The notes under the pieces were generated by a model that ran no database searches, was not told the origin of the DNA, and saw only the letters and a program-made list of their open reading frames with translations. Shown piece after piece: positions 44,550 to 54,167 of a DNA stretch of 64,000 bases (its first letter is position 1; each line of letters starts with the position of its first letter). Position numbers and translations under genes: made by a program. The stretch spans positions 310,001 to 374,000 of the forward strand of contig JADJNH010000007.1 of assembly GCA_016714365.1 (NCBI GenBank), given 5' to 3'. This stretch comes from Candidatus Vicinibacter affinis. Lineage in GTDB: Bacteria > Bacteroidota > Bacteroidia > Chitinophagales > Saprospiraceae.

Positions 44550-46649
44550 TTATTTTCTGATATCGTTCAGTACATTAATGGATTCCATGATGTACAAGTC
44601 CTTCGTAATACTTTTAAGAAAGTCTTCATTTCTACCCACTCTGGAAGAATCCATGTTGATGTAACTGAGATCTTCTTTTAAATTGTCTGCTTTGAGTCCT
44701 TGTATTGGATTTTTACCTATTTGTTCATATTTTTTGGATTCTTCCTTTCGTAGATCCATTTCCTTTTTGAATTTTGTAAAATTGAGCGGATAGGTTGTCT
44801 TATCTCTCATCTCTTTGAATTTACGGGCTTGCTCATCTATCAAACTTAGATCCTGATTACTTTTCACTCTTTCCTTGCTCTTCTCTTTCAATTCATCAAT
44901 ATTCGAAATTCTGAATACCTCTTGCTCTGGATTTAAACTCCTTATGACATCATAAGGCATTGGATTTTCGTACTCCTTTTCACCGTTCTCAATATAGGAA
45001 TAGGCATCGGGAATCAAAATATCCGGTTCAACACCCTTCAACTGGACAGAACCTCCGTTTACGCGGTAATACTTTTGGATGGTGATTTTCATTTCTCCCA
45101 AAGGCTTGAATTCATCGTTACCGGGCATGCGATCAAAATTTATAAATCTCTGAACAGATCCTTTCCCAAAAGTTGGTTCGCCTCCTATAATTACCGCACG
45201 TTTGTAATCTTGTAAGCAGGCTGCCAAAATTTCAGAAGCAGATGCTGAGTTACTATTGACCAGTACCGCTACCGGACCATCAAAATCTACGCCCGGATCA
45301 GAGTCGGCATAAGGACTTATTCTTTCACGATCTCTCACCTGAACTACCGGACCATCCTTGAAAAACAAACCTGCCATTTCAACTACTTCCTGCAAAGATC
45401 CGCCTCCATTATTTCTTAAATCAAGAATCAAACTCTGCGCTCCCGCACCTCTTAATTTTCTAAGCTCTTTCTGTACATCTTTTGCACAACTTGCACCATT
45501 TGGATTTTCAAAATCCGCATAAAATTTTGGCAACTTGATGTATCCTACATTTTTGAGTATGGAATCCACACCTACCAAAGCTGATCGTGCAAATCCCTCG
45601 TCCATAATAACTTCATCCCTTACAATGGTGATGTCCTTCAGACTACCATCCGGTTTTTTAACTTTTAGTGTAACCTTGGTTCCTTTTTTACCTCGTATCA
45701 TCTTAACGACATCGTCAATTAACATTCCTTTGATGTCTACAATATCCTTACCTTCTTGTTGCACTCCGGTAATGATGTCATTTGCTTCCAGTTCCTTTTG
45801 CTTCCAGGCAGGTCCTCCAGGAACTATGGAAGTTACTTTGGTATATTCATGATCTGCCTGCAACCTCGCACCTATGCCTTCAAGTTTACCGGACATGGTG
45901 ATGTTAAAATCTTCTTTTTCTTTTGGGTTGAGAAAATCTGTATGAGGATCATAAATGTGAATCAAACTGTTGACGTACAACTCAAATCGATCTGATCTGG
46001 TAATCGCATCTAACCGCTTATACCAGTTGTCCATATTTTCCCTGATCTCCTTTTTTATGTCGTAAAACATTGAATCTTTTGGTCTCGTTTTTTTCTCTTT
46101 TTCAAGTGCGGCCAGATCGTCATAATACTTGGAGATAAAATCATATTTCATGGACTTCCTCCAGTATTCTTTTAGTTCTTTGTCATTCTCAGGCCAGGTC
46201 CTTTTATCAGGATCCAATTCAATCATTTCCTCATGGTCAAGATTGAATTCTTTCTCAATAAATTCCTTGTAGTATAATTCAGTCTTCGCTACTGCAGCGT
46301 TTATGATCTCATTTGATTTTTCAAAAAAATCAAGTTTGCCTTCTTTGAATTGGTCATCCAACATTAATCGGTAAGATTCCATTGCTTTCAAATCTGCTTT
46401 GGTCAAAAACCTTTTACCTGAGTCCATATTGTCCAAATACTGATCATAAGCCTTTTTGGAAAAATCATCATTGATCAAAGGCGGATTGTAATGATAGGTC
46501 TGGCTCTGCTTGTATATCATCTGGAGAATCAGTTCTTCTTTGCTGAGGGGTCTCGAGGAACTCTTACATTGAGTCGTAAAATAGGCCATCACCATTAGCA
46601 ATGGCAATAAAATGTACCAAGGTCTTCTATACTTCATTTCTTCTTTCAT
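44550..46649 (-). CDS. Carboxy-terminal processing peptidase (Prc/Tsp type)
   Basis: 699 residues (695 from the second Met, MKYRRPW). An N-terminal hydrophobic segment (WYILLPLLMVMAYFTTQC) could be a signal or lipoprotein anchor. A helical Tsp N-terminal domain follows, then a PDZ domain (about 250-340: LEGIGARLQADHEYTKVTSIVPGGPAW) and the S41 protease domain (LILDLRNNGGGSLQEVVEMAGLF, NSNSASASEIL with the catalytic Ser, GEPTFGKGSVQ with the Lys). Cleaves C-termini of periplasmic proteins. Own terminator downstream. Confidence 0.93.
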   Translation of the reverse strand: MKEEMKYRRPWYILLPLLMVMAYFTTQCKSSSRPLSKEELILQMIYKQSQTYHYNPPLINDDFSKKAYDQYLDNMDSGKRFLTKADLKAMESYRLMLDDQFKEGKLDFFEKSNEIINAAVAKTELYYKEFIEKEFNLDHEEMIELDPDKRTWPENDKELKEYWRKSMKYDFISKYYDDLAALEKEKKTRPKDSMFYDIKKEIRENMDNWYKRLDAITRSDRFELYVNSLIHIYDPHTDFLNPKEKEDFNITMSGKLEGIGARLQADHEYTKVTSIVPGGPAWKQKELEANDIITGVQQEGKDIVDIKGMLIDDVVKMIRGKKGTKVTLKVKKPDGSLKDITIVRDEVIMDEGFARSALVGVDSILKNVGYIKLPKFYADFENPNGASCAKDVQKELRKLRGAGAQSLILDLRNNGGGSLQEVVEMAGLFFKDGPVVQVRDRERISPYADSDPGVDFDGPVAVLVNSNSASASEILAACLQDYKRAVIIGGEPTFGKGSVQRFINFDRMPGNDEFKPLGEMKITIQKYYRVNGGSVQLKGVEPDILIPDAYSYIENGEKEYENPMPYDVIRSLNPEQEVFRISNIDELKEKSKERVKSNQDLSLIDEQARKFKEMRDKTTYPLNFTKFKKEMDLRKEESKKYEQIGKNPIQGLKADNLKEDLSYINMDSSRVGRNEDFLKSITKDLYIMESINVLNDIRK

Positions 46650-46916
46650 TTTTTCTTTACCGTAGTCTTAACAATCCATCTGAACATAAGATTATTACAA
46701 AAATCTAATTTTTGAAAAATTTAACATAAAAGTACAAATCCTTCAAATGGGGCTAATCTTTTACAAAATTAATCTTTTTTATAATGTACGAATGTTTTCG
46801 TAGTAATTTTTATAGATTCAATGAAAAGTTACTGAATTCAACGAACAAAGCCAATAATTGTTTTCAATGACAGCTTATCCTGTAAAAGTCTAATTTTACC
46901 CACGACAAAACAACAT

Positions 46917-47654
46917 ATGCGCAGATTTGGCTTGATCGGCAAGAATTTAGGTCATTCGTTTTCAAAGGGCTACTTCGAAAAAAAGTGGGCTGCAGCCGGC
47001 TTGAAAGACCTCGCCTATGAGATATACCCTCTTGAAAACAAAGACAGCCTGCAAGCTTTTTTAAGTGAAAACAATCAAATTACCGGATTGAATGTAACCA
47101 TTCCCTATAAACAAGTAATACTTGAGTTTATTGACCTTATCAGCCCTGAAGCTTTGGAAATTGGTGCCGTTAATTGCCTTTATAACGAGAACCATCAGTG
47201 GGTGGGTTACAACACAGATGGCCCGGCATTTTTGCAAACCCTGACCGAATTTATCGGTACCCGAACCATTACTGGTGTGCTTATTCTGGGTACCGGAGGT
47301 GCTTCGAAAGCCGTCACGTGGGCACTTAAAAAGTTAGGTCTTACTTATAATTTGGTCTCCTCTTCAGGAAATGGATTGAGCTATGAAGAGTTGGATCTGA
47401 ATTGGGATGATTCCTGGAATTTGGTGATCAACACCAGTCCGGTAGGAATGTATCCTGCATCAGATCTATGTCCGGCGATTCCGTATCATCGCCTCAATGC
47501 TAACTGTCTTCTTTACGACCTCATCTACAATCCCCTGGAAACTGAATTTCTGAAGAGAGGTAAACTGTCTGGAGCAAGTGTCAAGAATGGTTTGGAAATG
47601 CTTTATTTACAGGCAGACATGAGTTGGAAGATTTGGAACAAGAATTCCAGGTGA
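46917..47654 (+). CDS. aroE: Shikimate dehydrogenase
   Basis: A 245-residue protein, slightly shorter than many AroE. Substrate-binding N-terminal domain: GKNLGHSFSKGYF (shikimate-binding Ser residues), NVTIPYKQ (catalytic Lys), GAVNCL and NTDGPAFL (catalytic Asp). NADP-binding domain: LGTGGASKAV. Later motifs: INTSPVGMYP and YDLIYNPLETEFL. Reduces 3-dehydroshikimate in aromatic amino-acid synthesis. Monocistronic. The 266-bp upstream gap is AT-rich with no gene. Confidence 0.95.
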   Translation: MRRFGLIGKNLGHSFSKGYFEKKWAAAGLKDLAYEIYPLENKDSLQAFLSENNQITGLNVTIPYKQVILEFIDLISPEALEIGAVNCLYNENHQWVGYNTDGPAFLQTLTEFIGTRTITGVLILGTGGASKAVTWALKKLGLTYNLVSSSGNGLSYEELDLNWDDSWNLVINTSPVGMYPASDLCPAIPYHRLNANCLLYDLIYNPLETEFLKRGKLSGASVKNGLEMLYLQADMSWKIWNKNSR

Positions 47655-47831
47655 CTTTAACTCAATCTTTATTTTAACATTCATCTTCAACTAAGCGTCC
47701 GCTGAGTCAAATGCATTCCCTGGCAGTTAAAGTAGCTTGAGCTCAAAAAAGGCTGTATCATTAAAATCCCTCAATCAGCCCATTTCATTGAAATTTGACC
47801 TACCATCTTCATTAAATAAATGTTAAGGTGC

Positions 47832-47865
47832 TTTGCATTCAGATTATTAATCGTAATTTTACGAT
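47832..47865 (+). promoter_or_regulatory. Promoter and ArsR operator of the ars cluster
   Basis: TTTG (47832-47835) and TAATTTTA (47854-47861), separated by 18 bp, fit a Bacteroidota promoter. A perfect dyad ATCGTAA-TT-TTACGAT (47850-47865) overlaps the -7 box, 12 bp before the arsR start. This is the expected layout for ArsR autorepression released by metalloid binding. Confidence 0.7.
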
Positions 47866-47877
47866 CATAATCAATAT

Positions 47878-48207
47878 ATGAAGACCAACAAAAGTGAAGA
47901 ATTCAGTCTGAGAGACAACAGGATTGCAGATTTTGCCAAGGCGTTGGCACATCCTGCCCGGGTAGCCATTCTCCAAATTCTGTTGAAAAGAAACAGTTGT
48001 GTCTGCGGAGATCTGGTGGAGGAGCTTCCGATCGCTCAGAGCACCGTATCTCAGCACTTGAAAGAACTTAAAAATGCAGGAATCATCAAAGGAGAAATCG
48101 AAGGCACCAAAGTCTGTTATTGTTTAGATCCTGTCAACTGGAACGAAATGAAGAAACATTTGGGGCGTTTTATAGAATCCGGGTGCACCCCGGGAAATTG
48201 TTGTTAG
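47878..48207 (+). CDS. arsR: ArsR/SmtB-family metalloid-responsive repressor
   Basis: 109 residues. The winged helix covers about 20-90 (KALAHPARVAILQILLKRNSCVCGDLVEELPIAQSTVSQHLKELKNAGII). The CVCGDL pair of Cys in the recognition region is the classic ArsR metal site, and the C-terminal GCTPGNCC adds three more Cys. Binding of arsenite or a related ion would release DNA. Followed 45 bp later by the ArsC-like gene, with a second operator between. Confidence 0.88.
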   Translation: MKTNKSEEFSLRDNRIADFAKALAHPARVAILQILLKRNSCVCGDLVEELPIAQSTVSQHLKELKNAGIIKGEIEGTKVCYCLDPVNWNEMKKHLGRFIESGCTPGNCC

Positions 48208-48222
48208 CAAAGTAATCTAATA

Positions 48223-48238
48223 ATCGTAAAATAACGAT
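48223..48238 (+). promoter_or_regulatory. Second ArsR-like operator
   Basis: ATCGTAAAATAACGAT is a 16-bp variant of the operator at 47850-47865 (13 of 16 positions equal), placed between arsR and the ArsC-like gene. It suggests a second, weaker binding site and possibly an internal promoter. Confidence 0.5.
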
Positions 48239-48252
48239 GCAATTTTAATTAA

Positions 48253-48693
48253 ATGATGAACCGAAAAAGAGTTTTATTCTTATGCATTCACAACTCTGCC
48301 CGAAGTCAGATGGCAGAAGCTTTTTTAAATGAATATGGATCCGATCATTTTCTGGCAGAAAGTGGAGGGATTGAAGCCGGCAATTTAAATCCGTTGGCTG
48401 TTCAAGCGATGGCAGAAATAGGGATTGACATTTCGCATTACAAGGCCAAAAGTGTCTTTGATCTTCATAAAGAAGGCAGGCATTACGATTGTGTGATAGC
48501 CGTATGTGATGAGGGAAATGCTGCCCGCTGCCCGGTATTTCCCGGTCAACATGAACGTTTGCATTGGAGTTTGGAAGACCCTTCTTCCTTTCAAGGTAGT
48601 GAAGAAGAAAGGTTGGATTTCACCCGAAAAATCAGAGATCAAATCAAAACCGCCGTCATTCAATTTATAGAGAATACGGACAAAAACACTTAA
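48253..48693 (+). CDS. Low-molecular-weight phosphatase-like arsenate reductase
   Basis: A 146-residue protein. The P-loop LCIHNSARSQMAEAF (Cys about 11, Arg about 17) is the active site of the thioredoxin-coupled ArsC/LMW-phosphatase family. DCVIAVCDEGNAARCPVFPG holds the further redox Cys pair, and the general acid Asp is in LEDPSSF. Probably reduces arsenate to arsenite. Between arsR and the DUF6428 gene in the same direction. Confidence 0.85.
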   Translation: MMNRKRVLFLCIHNSARSQMAEAFLNEYGSDHFLAESGGIEAGNLNPLAVQAMAEIGIDISHYKAKSVFDLHKEGRHYDCVIAVCDEGNAARCPVFPGQHERLHWSLEDPSSFQGSEEERLDFTRKIRDQIKTAVIQFIENTDKNT

Positions 48694-48744
48694 TCGGCGC
48701 GCATGGCTATCATTCTTTAATATTTAAACCATAAAATAAATAAC

Positions 48745-49215
48745 ATGAAACTTTCAGCATTAAAATCATTTCTGGAAAACTCCTCAGAACTTCATTTGAT
48801 ACAGGCAGATGGACAAAGTGTTCCCGCTCATTTTCACATTACAGAGGCTGGTCTTACCACCAAGCATTTTGTGGATTGTGGAGGTACCGAAAGATTGGAA
48901 AAAAACATCAGTATGCAAGTCTGGGTGGCATCAGATAAAGACCACAGGTTAACTCCCGCAAAACTATCCGGAATATTACAGAAAGCAGAACTCTTATTTG
49001 GAGGAGAAGATCTGGAAGTGGAAGTGGAATATCAGACAGATACCATTGGTAGATACGGATTAAAACAAGATGGAAATTTCTTAACATTAACCTCAAAGCG
49101 TACCCAGTGTCTGGCCCTGGACTTATGTCTGCCTTCCCCTGAAAAAATATACAAGGATTTGAAAAATCTGGTGCCCGCCACCGGTTGTTGCACCCCTTCT
49201 TCAGGTTGTTGCTAA
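48745..49215 (+). CDS. DUF6428 family protein, Cys-rich tail
   Basis: A 156-residue soluble protein with the DUF6428 pattern (LKSFLENSSELHLIQADGQSVPAHFHITEAGLTTKHFVDCGGT, then QVWVASDKDHRL). The C-terminus TGCCTPSSGCC has four Cys, similar to the ArsR tail, and could bind metalloid. Known: the family travels with arsenic genes in Bacteroidota. Last gene of the cluster; no ArsB or Acr3 pump gene is in the window. Confidence 0.75.
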   Translation: MKLSALKSFLENSSELHLIQADGQSVPAHFHITEAGLTTKHFVDCGGTERLEKNISMQVWVASDKDHRLTPAKLSGILQKAELLFGGEDLEVEVEYQTDTIGRYGLKQDGNFLTLTSKRTQCLALDLCLPSPEKIYKDLKNLVPATGCCTPSSGCC

Positions 49216-49514
49216 GAATATCTCTTTACCCCTATTTATACTGACCACAGACAGGTCTTGAATGGTCTTGATGCTGGGTAACTTTTCGAAATGAGAGCCA
49301 CTCCATTGGTATTTCAAAACAGTTTAGCCCAAAATTGTCATTAGAGTTCGTAGTGAAAGGCAAAAGAGCAACACAGGCAAGACTCCTCGCAAGAAATTCG
49401 CATGGAGGTGAAATCATATTTCATTGAGCACGAATTTCGAGAAGAGGCTTGCATTTAAAGCTATTTTGGCTTGTAATAGAATTCTAATGACAATTTTGGG
49501 TATAATACAAAAAA

Positions 49515-49542
49515 AAAGTCCCGCCTCTTCCGGCAGGACTTT
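49515..49542 (-). terminator. Hairpin terminator
   Basis: AAAGTCCTGCC/GGCGGGACTTT on the minus strand, with one G-U pair on that strand only, followed by eight Ts. It lies between the convergent DUF6428 and peroxidase genes and may end readthrough transcription from the right. Confidence 0.65.
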
Positions 49543-49600
49543 CTGTTTTTCGTTTTGAAATAGATTTATCCGAGAAAAAAAATTGTTTCTTATTAAAGGA

Positions 49601-49782
49601 AATAGCCAGTTGAAGGCAACAACTGGCTATTATAATCCCATGAACATATCCAAACTAGCTTACTCTTATCTCTCATGAATTGAAATCAAGTTTTGATGTC
49701 CGGGTCTGGTCAATTTGTTAATAGAAGCCACCCATTTTAGGATGGCTTCCTATTAACAAATTTTAATCCCATGAACATATCC
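49601..49782. repeat. Two hairpins each followed by the same 18-mer
   Basis: Hairpin 1: AATAGCCAGTTG/CAACTGGCTATT (49601-49631). Hairpin 2: a 19-bp stem with one bulge (49712-49762), TTGTTAATAGAAGCCA pairing with its complement. Each is followed within 3 bp by AATCCCATGAACATATCC (49634-49651 and 49765-49782). The stems are unrelated but the tail is identical. Possible terminators or a small repeat family. The rest of the 840-bp gap (49216-50055) shows no gene. Confidence 0.65.
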
Positions 49783-50055
49783 GAATTTACGGTCGCTGAT
49801 ACTTTTACCAGCATTTGATTGTATTTCTTCCCTTTGTTAAACAATCACAGTACAATGATCGCACGATTTATATCCGCCCACAAGTACAAAAAATAGGCTC
49901 TGTCATATATTAATATATTATATATTTAACTTTAATAATGTCTAAATTATTGATTATTAGTTTTTTAATTTTTACAAATTAAAAAATTAGCTTTTAAAAG
50001 TCAATATTAAATTAAATTTACAATGACTTTTGGCCCAAAAAAATTTAAAAAAAAC

Positions 50056-51147
50056 TTAAAAAGGACTAAAAATATCCGGGTTCTGAAGGTAAGAAGTGTC
50101 AATCAGGGTCTTTAAAAAAGCAATTACCTTATTCTTTTGTCGGGTAGTGAGGACCAACTTGGCAACGTTTGGATCGAGGTTGGGTGCTGATTGAACATGA
50201 TTTACATAATGATCCATCACCTCTTCGATGGTTTTAAAACGACCATCGTGCATATAGGGTGCAGTAAGATGCCAATTAAACAGGCCGGTAGCTTTGAATC
50301 TTCCCATATCCAGGGGATTACCGGTTACAGCTCCCCTGCCTTTATCCTTGAAATCATCTAAGGATACTGCCTTATCAAGTCCATTGTTAAAATAATCGCT
50401 GGAGGCAAAAGTGGGTGCAGCATGGCAATGACCACATTGTGCGTCAGGTAATGAAGGGTCAGAATTAAAATACATTTCCATCCCTTCCTGTTGGTCGCCA
50501 TCAAAAAATATTTCCTTATTCAATTGTCTGACATAAAGACTGTTTCCCCCTGTAAGCAATATGCGCTCAAATTGGGCAATCGCTTTCGCGGCCAGCTCTT
50601 TGGTAATCTCAGTTTTTGAATTGATTCCAAACGCCTTCCTGAACATCGCAGGATAGGTCGGATGTTTTTTAAACTTTTCGACGACATTGGGCCACATTTC
50701 GTGCAGCTCTATCGGATTTTCAACCGGCTCCAATGCCTGTGTTTCTAAAGTAGGTGACCTTCCATCCCAGAAATAACCCTTGGTGAAGTATGCGATGTTT
50801 AAAAGCGACATGGAGCTTCGATTCCCAAACTGACCGGTAACTCCTTTACTAAATGCCAATCCATCCGTAAAAGCAAACTCAGGCTTATGGCAGCTGGCAC
50901 AGGACTGACTGGAGTCAGAAGAGAGGATTGGGTCATAAAATAAGTGCCGACCCAACTGCACGCCATCATAGCTCATTGGGTTGTCAGGAACGTCCGGCAA
51001 AGGAGGCAGGTTACGTGGAACTACAAGCGGATAAGACTTTGGCTGGTATGGAATCGAACTTAAATCATCCGCACCGGGGGAATTGTCATTCTCACAGGAA
51101 GCTAAACTCAAAAACAATCCAATCGTTAAGGGTCTTAAACTCCGCAT
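50056..51147 (-). CDS. Di-haem cytochrome c peroxidase, lipoprotein
   Basis: 363 residues. Lipoprotein signal PLTIGLFLSLASC. Two haem motifs, CASCHKPEF (about 90) and CGHCHAAPTF (about 225), and the MauG/CCP pattern GRHLFYDPILS, YFWDGRSPTLETQALEPV, YMHDGRFKTIEEVMDHY. Family members reduce peroxide with electrons from cytochrome c or oxidise protein partners. Co-transcribed with the MbnP-like gene upstream (8-bp gap), a common Bacteroidota pair. Confidence 0.9.
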   Translation of the reverse strand: MRSLRPLTIGLFLSLASCENDNSPGADDLSSIPYQPKSYPLVVPRNLPPLPDVPDNPMSYDGVQLGRHLFYDPILSSDSSQSCASCHKPEFAFTDGLAFSKGVTGQFGNRSSMSLLNIAYFTKGYFWDGRSPTLETQALEPVENPIELHEMWPNVVEKFKKHPTYPAMFRKAFGINSKTEITKELAAKAIAQFERILLTGGNSLYVRQLNKEIFFDGDQQEGMEMYFNSDPSLPDAQCGHCHAAPTFASSDYFNNGLDKAVSLDDFKDKGRGAVTGNPLDMGRFKATGLFNWHLTAPYMHDGRFKTIEEVMDHYVNHVQSAPNLDPNVAKLVLTTRQKNKVIAFLKTLIDTSYLQNPDIFSPF

Positions 51148-51155
51148 AAGGGTTC

Positions 51156-51899
51156 TTAAATTTTTAAAGCCGATCTAAAATAGGTCATAAAAACAGCCAT
51201 AAAATCCTTTCCTTCATGAATTACCGGATCATTGTAAATATTTATATAATTGGAAAGGTCACCAAACAAAGCCCGGTGATCAAATTCCATCATCAACTTT
51301 GTAGTCTTGCCTTCCTCTATAATAATTTGCTTATTAAAGTTACTCTCTTCGTAGGCATCATTAAATCCACTGTGATAAGCAAACAATTCCTGCCTGGTAC
51401 CATCACTGATACTTCCTTCTGTTTTCGAAAAAATATAAGAATCCCAACCCGACCAATAATGAATTCCGTCACTCAATGGACTTGAAGTAGGAAAATCACT
51501 TGGAGTTTTGTTATTCAATTCAGGTGGAACCCCAATTCCAAAACTGAATCGGTCATATTCGCCAACCTCAATTTTATCAAAAATTACACTGAGGCCATTC
51601 TCTGCATTTTGCAAGGTGAAATGATGATCCTGAAGGTTCACGAACCTTACACTGGAACTTAGGGGTACGATTTTTCCGGTAGCTGTCCTCAATTTAATCC
51701 TGCTGAGAAAAAACTCAGATTTGGTGAAGTAAATTTTCGAACCATCAAAAAAATCATACTCCTGACCCATCACCAGTGGATTTTGTCCAAACCGGCCCTT
51801 TATGACTAATTCCAAGGTGCCTACCGGTTTATCCTCTTTCTCACTGCATGAACTAAAAAAGACTGCAACAGATATCAAAACTAAAAACCACTTACCCAT
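51156..51899 (-). CDS. MbnP-family lipoprotein
   Basis: A 247-residue protein with lipoprotein signal WFLVLISVAVFFSSC. MbnP-type segments: LELVIKGRFGQNPL, GSKIYFTKSEFFLSRIKL, VRFVNLQDHHFTLQN, YDRFSFGIGVPPELNNKTPSDFP and DGIHYWSGWDSYIF. MbnP proteins bind copper and are encoded next to di-haem peroxidases (MbnH), which modify a Trp in them. The WSGW region is consistent with that, and the pairing here supports it. Known from the family, not tested. Confidence 0.85.
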   Translation of the reverse strand: MGKWFLVLISVAVFFSSCSEKEDKPVGTLELVIKGRFGQNPLVMGQEYDFFDGSKIYFTKSEFFLSRIKLRTATGKIVPLSSSVRFVNLQDHHFTLQNAENGLSVIFDKIEVGEYDRFSFGIGVPPELNNKTPSDFPTSSPLSDGIHYWSGWDSYIFSKTEGSISDGTRQELFAYHSGFNDAYEESNFNKQIIIEEGKTTKLMMEFDHRALFGDLSNYINIYNDPVIHEGKDFMAVFMTYFRSALKI

Positions 51900-51951
51900 A
51901 AATTTTCTTGTACCTATTCAACGCATTAAAAGGCCGATTGGTTGCATTGGA

Positions 51952-52779
51952 TTAAGAGCCCTTTTTTAAATTGTTTTCATACTCCTTCAGTAGTTTGGCA
52001 GACATTTTCTTAACCTGTACTGAAAACTCCTTTTCCTGTATCCAATGATAATAATTTCTGTCCTCGTATAGTATTTTGGCCACCGGTTGGCCCACATATT
52101 TCCCAAAATTGAAAACCACTTCTCCCTGTTCGTTGTATTTTAATCTCTGGGTGGCATCCAGGGTCTTCAGATCGTTGGTGAAATCATGAAGGATCTGCAT
52201 ATCATTTACTATTGGCCTGGAAATCGTCTGGCCATCTTCTTCGATAAAATCTGTCTCTTTGTATCTATCCAATTGACCTTTCAAAACCTCAATGGTTGCC
52301 CTGATATCCTCCATGGCATCATGTGCATTTTGCATTTCTTTACCACAGTAAAATTGGTAGGCCGCTTTTAAAGTTCTGGGCTCCATTCTGTAGAAAATTC
52401 GCTGAACGTCAATTAATCTTCGTTCTTCTATTTTAAGGTCAAGGCCGCACCTGGCTAATTCCTCCATGAGAATTGGAACATCAAAACGGTTGGAGTTGTA
52501 TCCTGCCAAATCTCCATCGCCAATAAAATCAAATATCTTTTTAGCAACCTGGGCGAAAACCGGCTTGTTGGCGAGATCTGCAGGTGTAATCCCGTGAATG
52601 CGCATGGCCTCTTCAGAAATTGGAATGCCTGGATTTATCATGAGCATCATCTCTTCAGGAGCTCCGGAATTTTTTGGGTACTTCACCATCCCCAGTTGAA
52701 TAATTCTGTCACGTATGACATTCAACCCCGTAGTTTCAACATCAAAAAAAATTAAATCTCTGTCTAAATTAAAATTCAT
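51952..52779 (-). CDS. DnaQ-like 3'-5' exonuclease
   Basis: 275 residues. DEDDh exonuclease: ExoI FFDVETTGL (Asp and Glu), ExoII AGYNSNRFDVPIL, ExoIII HDAMEDIRAT. The C-terminal 90 residues (VFNFGKYVGQPVAKILYEDRNYYHWIQEKEF) carry a small extra domain common in Bacteroidota homologues. It could be a polymerase III epsilon-like proofreader or a stand-alone nuclease in repair. Single gene. Confidence 0.88.
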   Translation of the reverse strand: MNFNLDRDLIFFDVETTGLNVIRDRIIQLGMVKYPKNSGAPEEMMLMINPGIPISEEAMRIHGITPADLANKPVFAQVAKKIFDFIGDGDLAGYNSNRFDVPILMEELARCGLDLKIEERRLIDVQRIFYRMEPRTLKAAYQFYCGKEMQNAHDAMEDIRATIEVLKGQLDRYKETDFIEEDGQTISRPIVNDMQILHDFTNDLKTLDATQRLKYNEQGEVVFNFGKYVGQPVAKILYEDRNYYHWIQEKEFSVQVKKMSAKLLKEYENNLKKGS

Positions 52780-52933
52780 AAGCTACAATATTAACGTAAT
52801 GATAAACCTATTTCAGGAAAGTACATTCCAAGGTCCCCTTATTTAAATTTTCTATGGACAGAATTGTTCAGAGAATAAATCCTCCATTCTTCCAAATATG
52901 ATCTCCAGAAGGAGGCATAATAATGTTCCAAGC

Positions 52934-54148
52934 TTAGCGGTGTTCCTCAGCATCAAAGGCTTTTCCCAACATTTGAAAAGTGTATACCAACCAAAATACA
53001 CAGAGCCCGGGAAATAAAACGACCCACCATGCACTGGGATAATTTCTTGCACTGTGCATCATATTTCCCAAGCTAATTTCCTCAACCGGAAGTCCCAATC
53101 CAAGAAATGAAAGTGATGCTTCTGCAAGAATACTACTGCCCATTCCCAAGGCCAGCAATGGAAAAATATCCAGCAGTATCTTAGGCATCAGGTGCACCCA
53201 AATGATTCTTGCATCCGAATATCCAAAGGCTTTCATGGATTTTATATAAGTTTCCTGAGATTCACTGATGCTGAGGTATCTCACATATTTGCTCACACTC
53301 ACTGAGAAAAATATCCCCATGATCATACTCAAAAATACAACTCCCGGCTTTTGAACCCATTGAACACACAACAGCAAAACCAGCATGATGGGAAATGATT
53401 TCATAAGACTTATCCAATTCAACAAAATCCTATCCGGAAACAACTTTATGCCATGCCTATTTTTTTCACCTCTCCTGAATAAAAAAATAAAAATGGCCGA
53501 CAGTAAAAAGAATATCAATACCAACTGAAATGAAAGTATCCGGTATTCAATGAAAACTAAAAAGAGGTAACCCAGTAACAAAAGTAAAATGCATCCAAAC
53601 AACCAGGTGACAAAAGAAACTTTTAACCCATTGGAATGATAATAACTCAAGCCTAATCCTACGGGCAATCCAATGACGAGTGCAAACAAAACACTCATAA
53701 GTGCAATCAGCAGAGATTTTCTCAACCCGTATAAACAATTGGACAAGACATCTTTCCCGAGTTCATAAGTTCCCAACAACCAAACTGATCCATCAGAACC
53801 GGTAAATGGTTTCTTCCAGGAATCCTCCTGATTGTTTTGGTAAGGATCATATACAAACAAGGGCCACATGGCAAATTCAAATTGAATTTTTTTCCAATCA
53901 TTGCCTACCGCCAGCATTTCTGACTTCAAAGGTGATCCATCCGGTGGCGCTACCTGCCACAACATGCTGTAATTTTCTCCTTTAAATCTGCATAGAAAAG
54001 GATGAGGTGCCACTATGAATTGTATAAAAAAAAGAATTATACCAAAACAGATTAATGAATAAAAAACAAAAGTCTGCCTTCTTTTAAAATCCCTGATCGG
54101 ACTTAAAAAGTGATAAAATTGCGTCTTCAACTTTTCTAGCTTACTCAT
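52934..54148 (-). CDS. Peptide-type ABC transporter permease
   Basis: 404 residues with about six to seven membrane segments. The first (FVFYSLICFGIILFFIQFIV) is followed by a long extracytoplasmic domain of about 100 residues. The binding-protein-dependent permease signature is near the C-terminus (YSDARIIWVHLMPKILLDIFPLLALGMGSSILAEASLSFLGLGL). It matches the OppC/DppC type. No ATPase or substrate-binding gene is adjacent. Divergent from the S24 repressor gene, sharing an operator region. Confidence 0.85.
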   Translation of the reverse strand: MSKLEKLKTQFYHFLSPIRDFKRRQTFVFYSLICFGIILFFIQFIVAPHPFLCRFKGENYSMLWQVAPPDGSPLKSEMLAVGNDWKKIQFEFAMWPLFVYDPYQNNQEDSWKKPFTGSDGSVWLLGTYELGKDVLSNCLYGLRKSLLIALMSVLFALVIGLPVGLGLSYYHSNGLKVSFVTWLFGCILLLLLGYLFLVFIEYRILSFQLVLIFFLLSAIFIFLFRRGEKNRHGIKLFPDRILLNWISLMKSFPIMLVLLLCVQWVQKPGVVFLSMIMGIFFSVSVSKYVRYLSISESQETYIKSMKAFGYSDARIIWVHLMPKILLDIFPLLALGMGSSILAEASLSFLGLGLPVEEISLGNMMHSARNYPSAWWVVLFPGLCVFWLVYTFQMLGKAFDAEEHR

Positions 54149-54167
54149 TTCGCTATATCAATAAATC

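Noticed and set aside
49232..49417. 61-codon minus-strand ORF downstream of DUF6428
   Set aside because: No ribosome-binding site or protein features; it lies between convergent genes.
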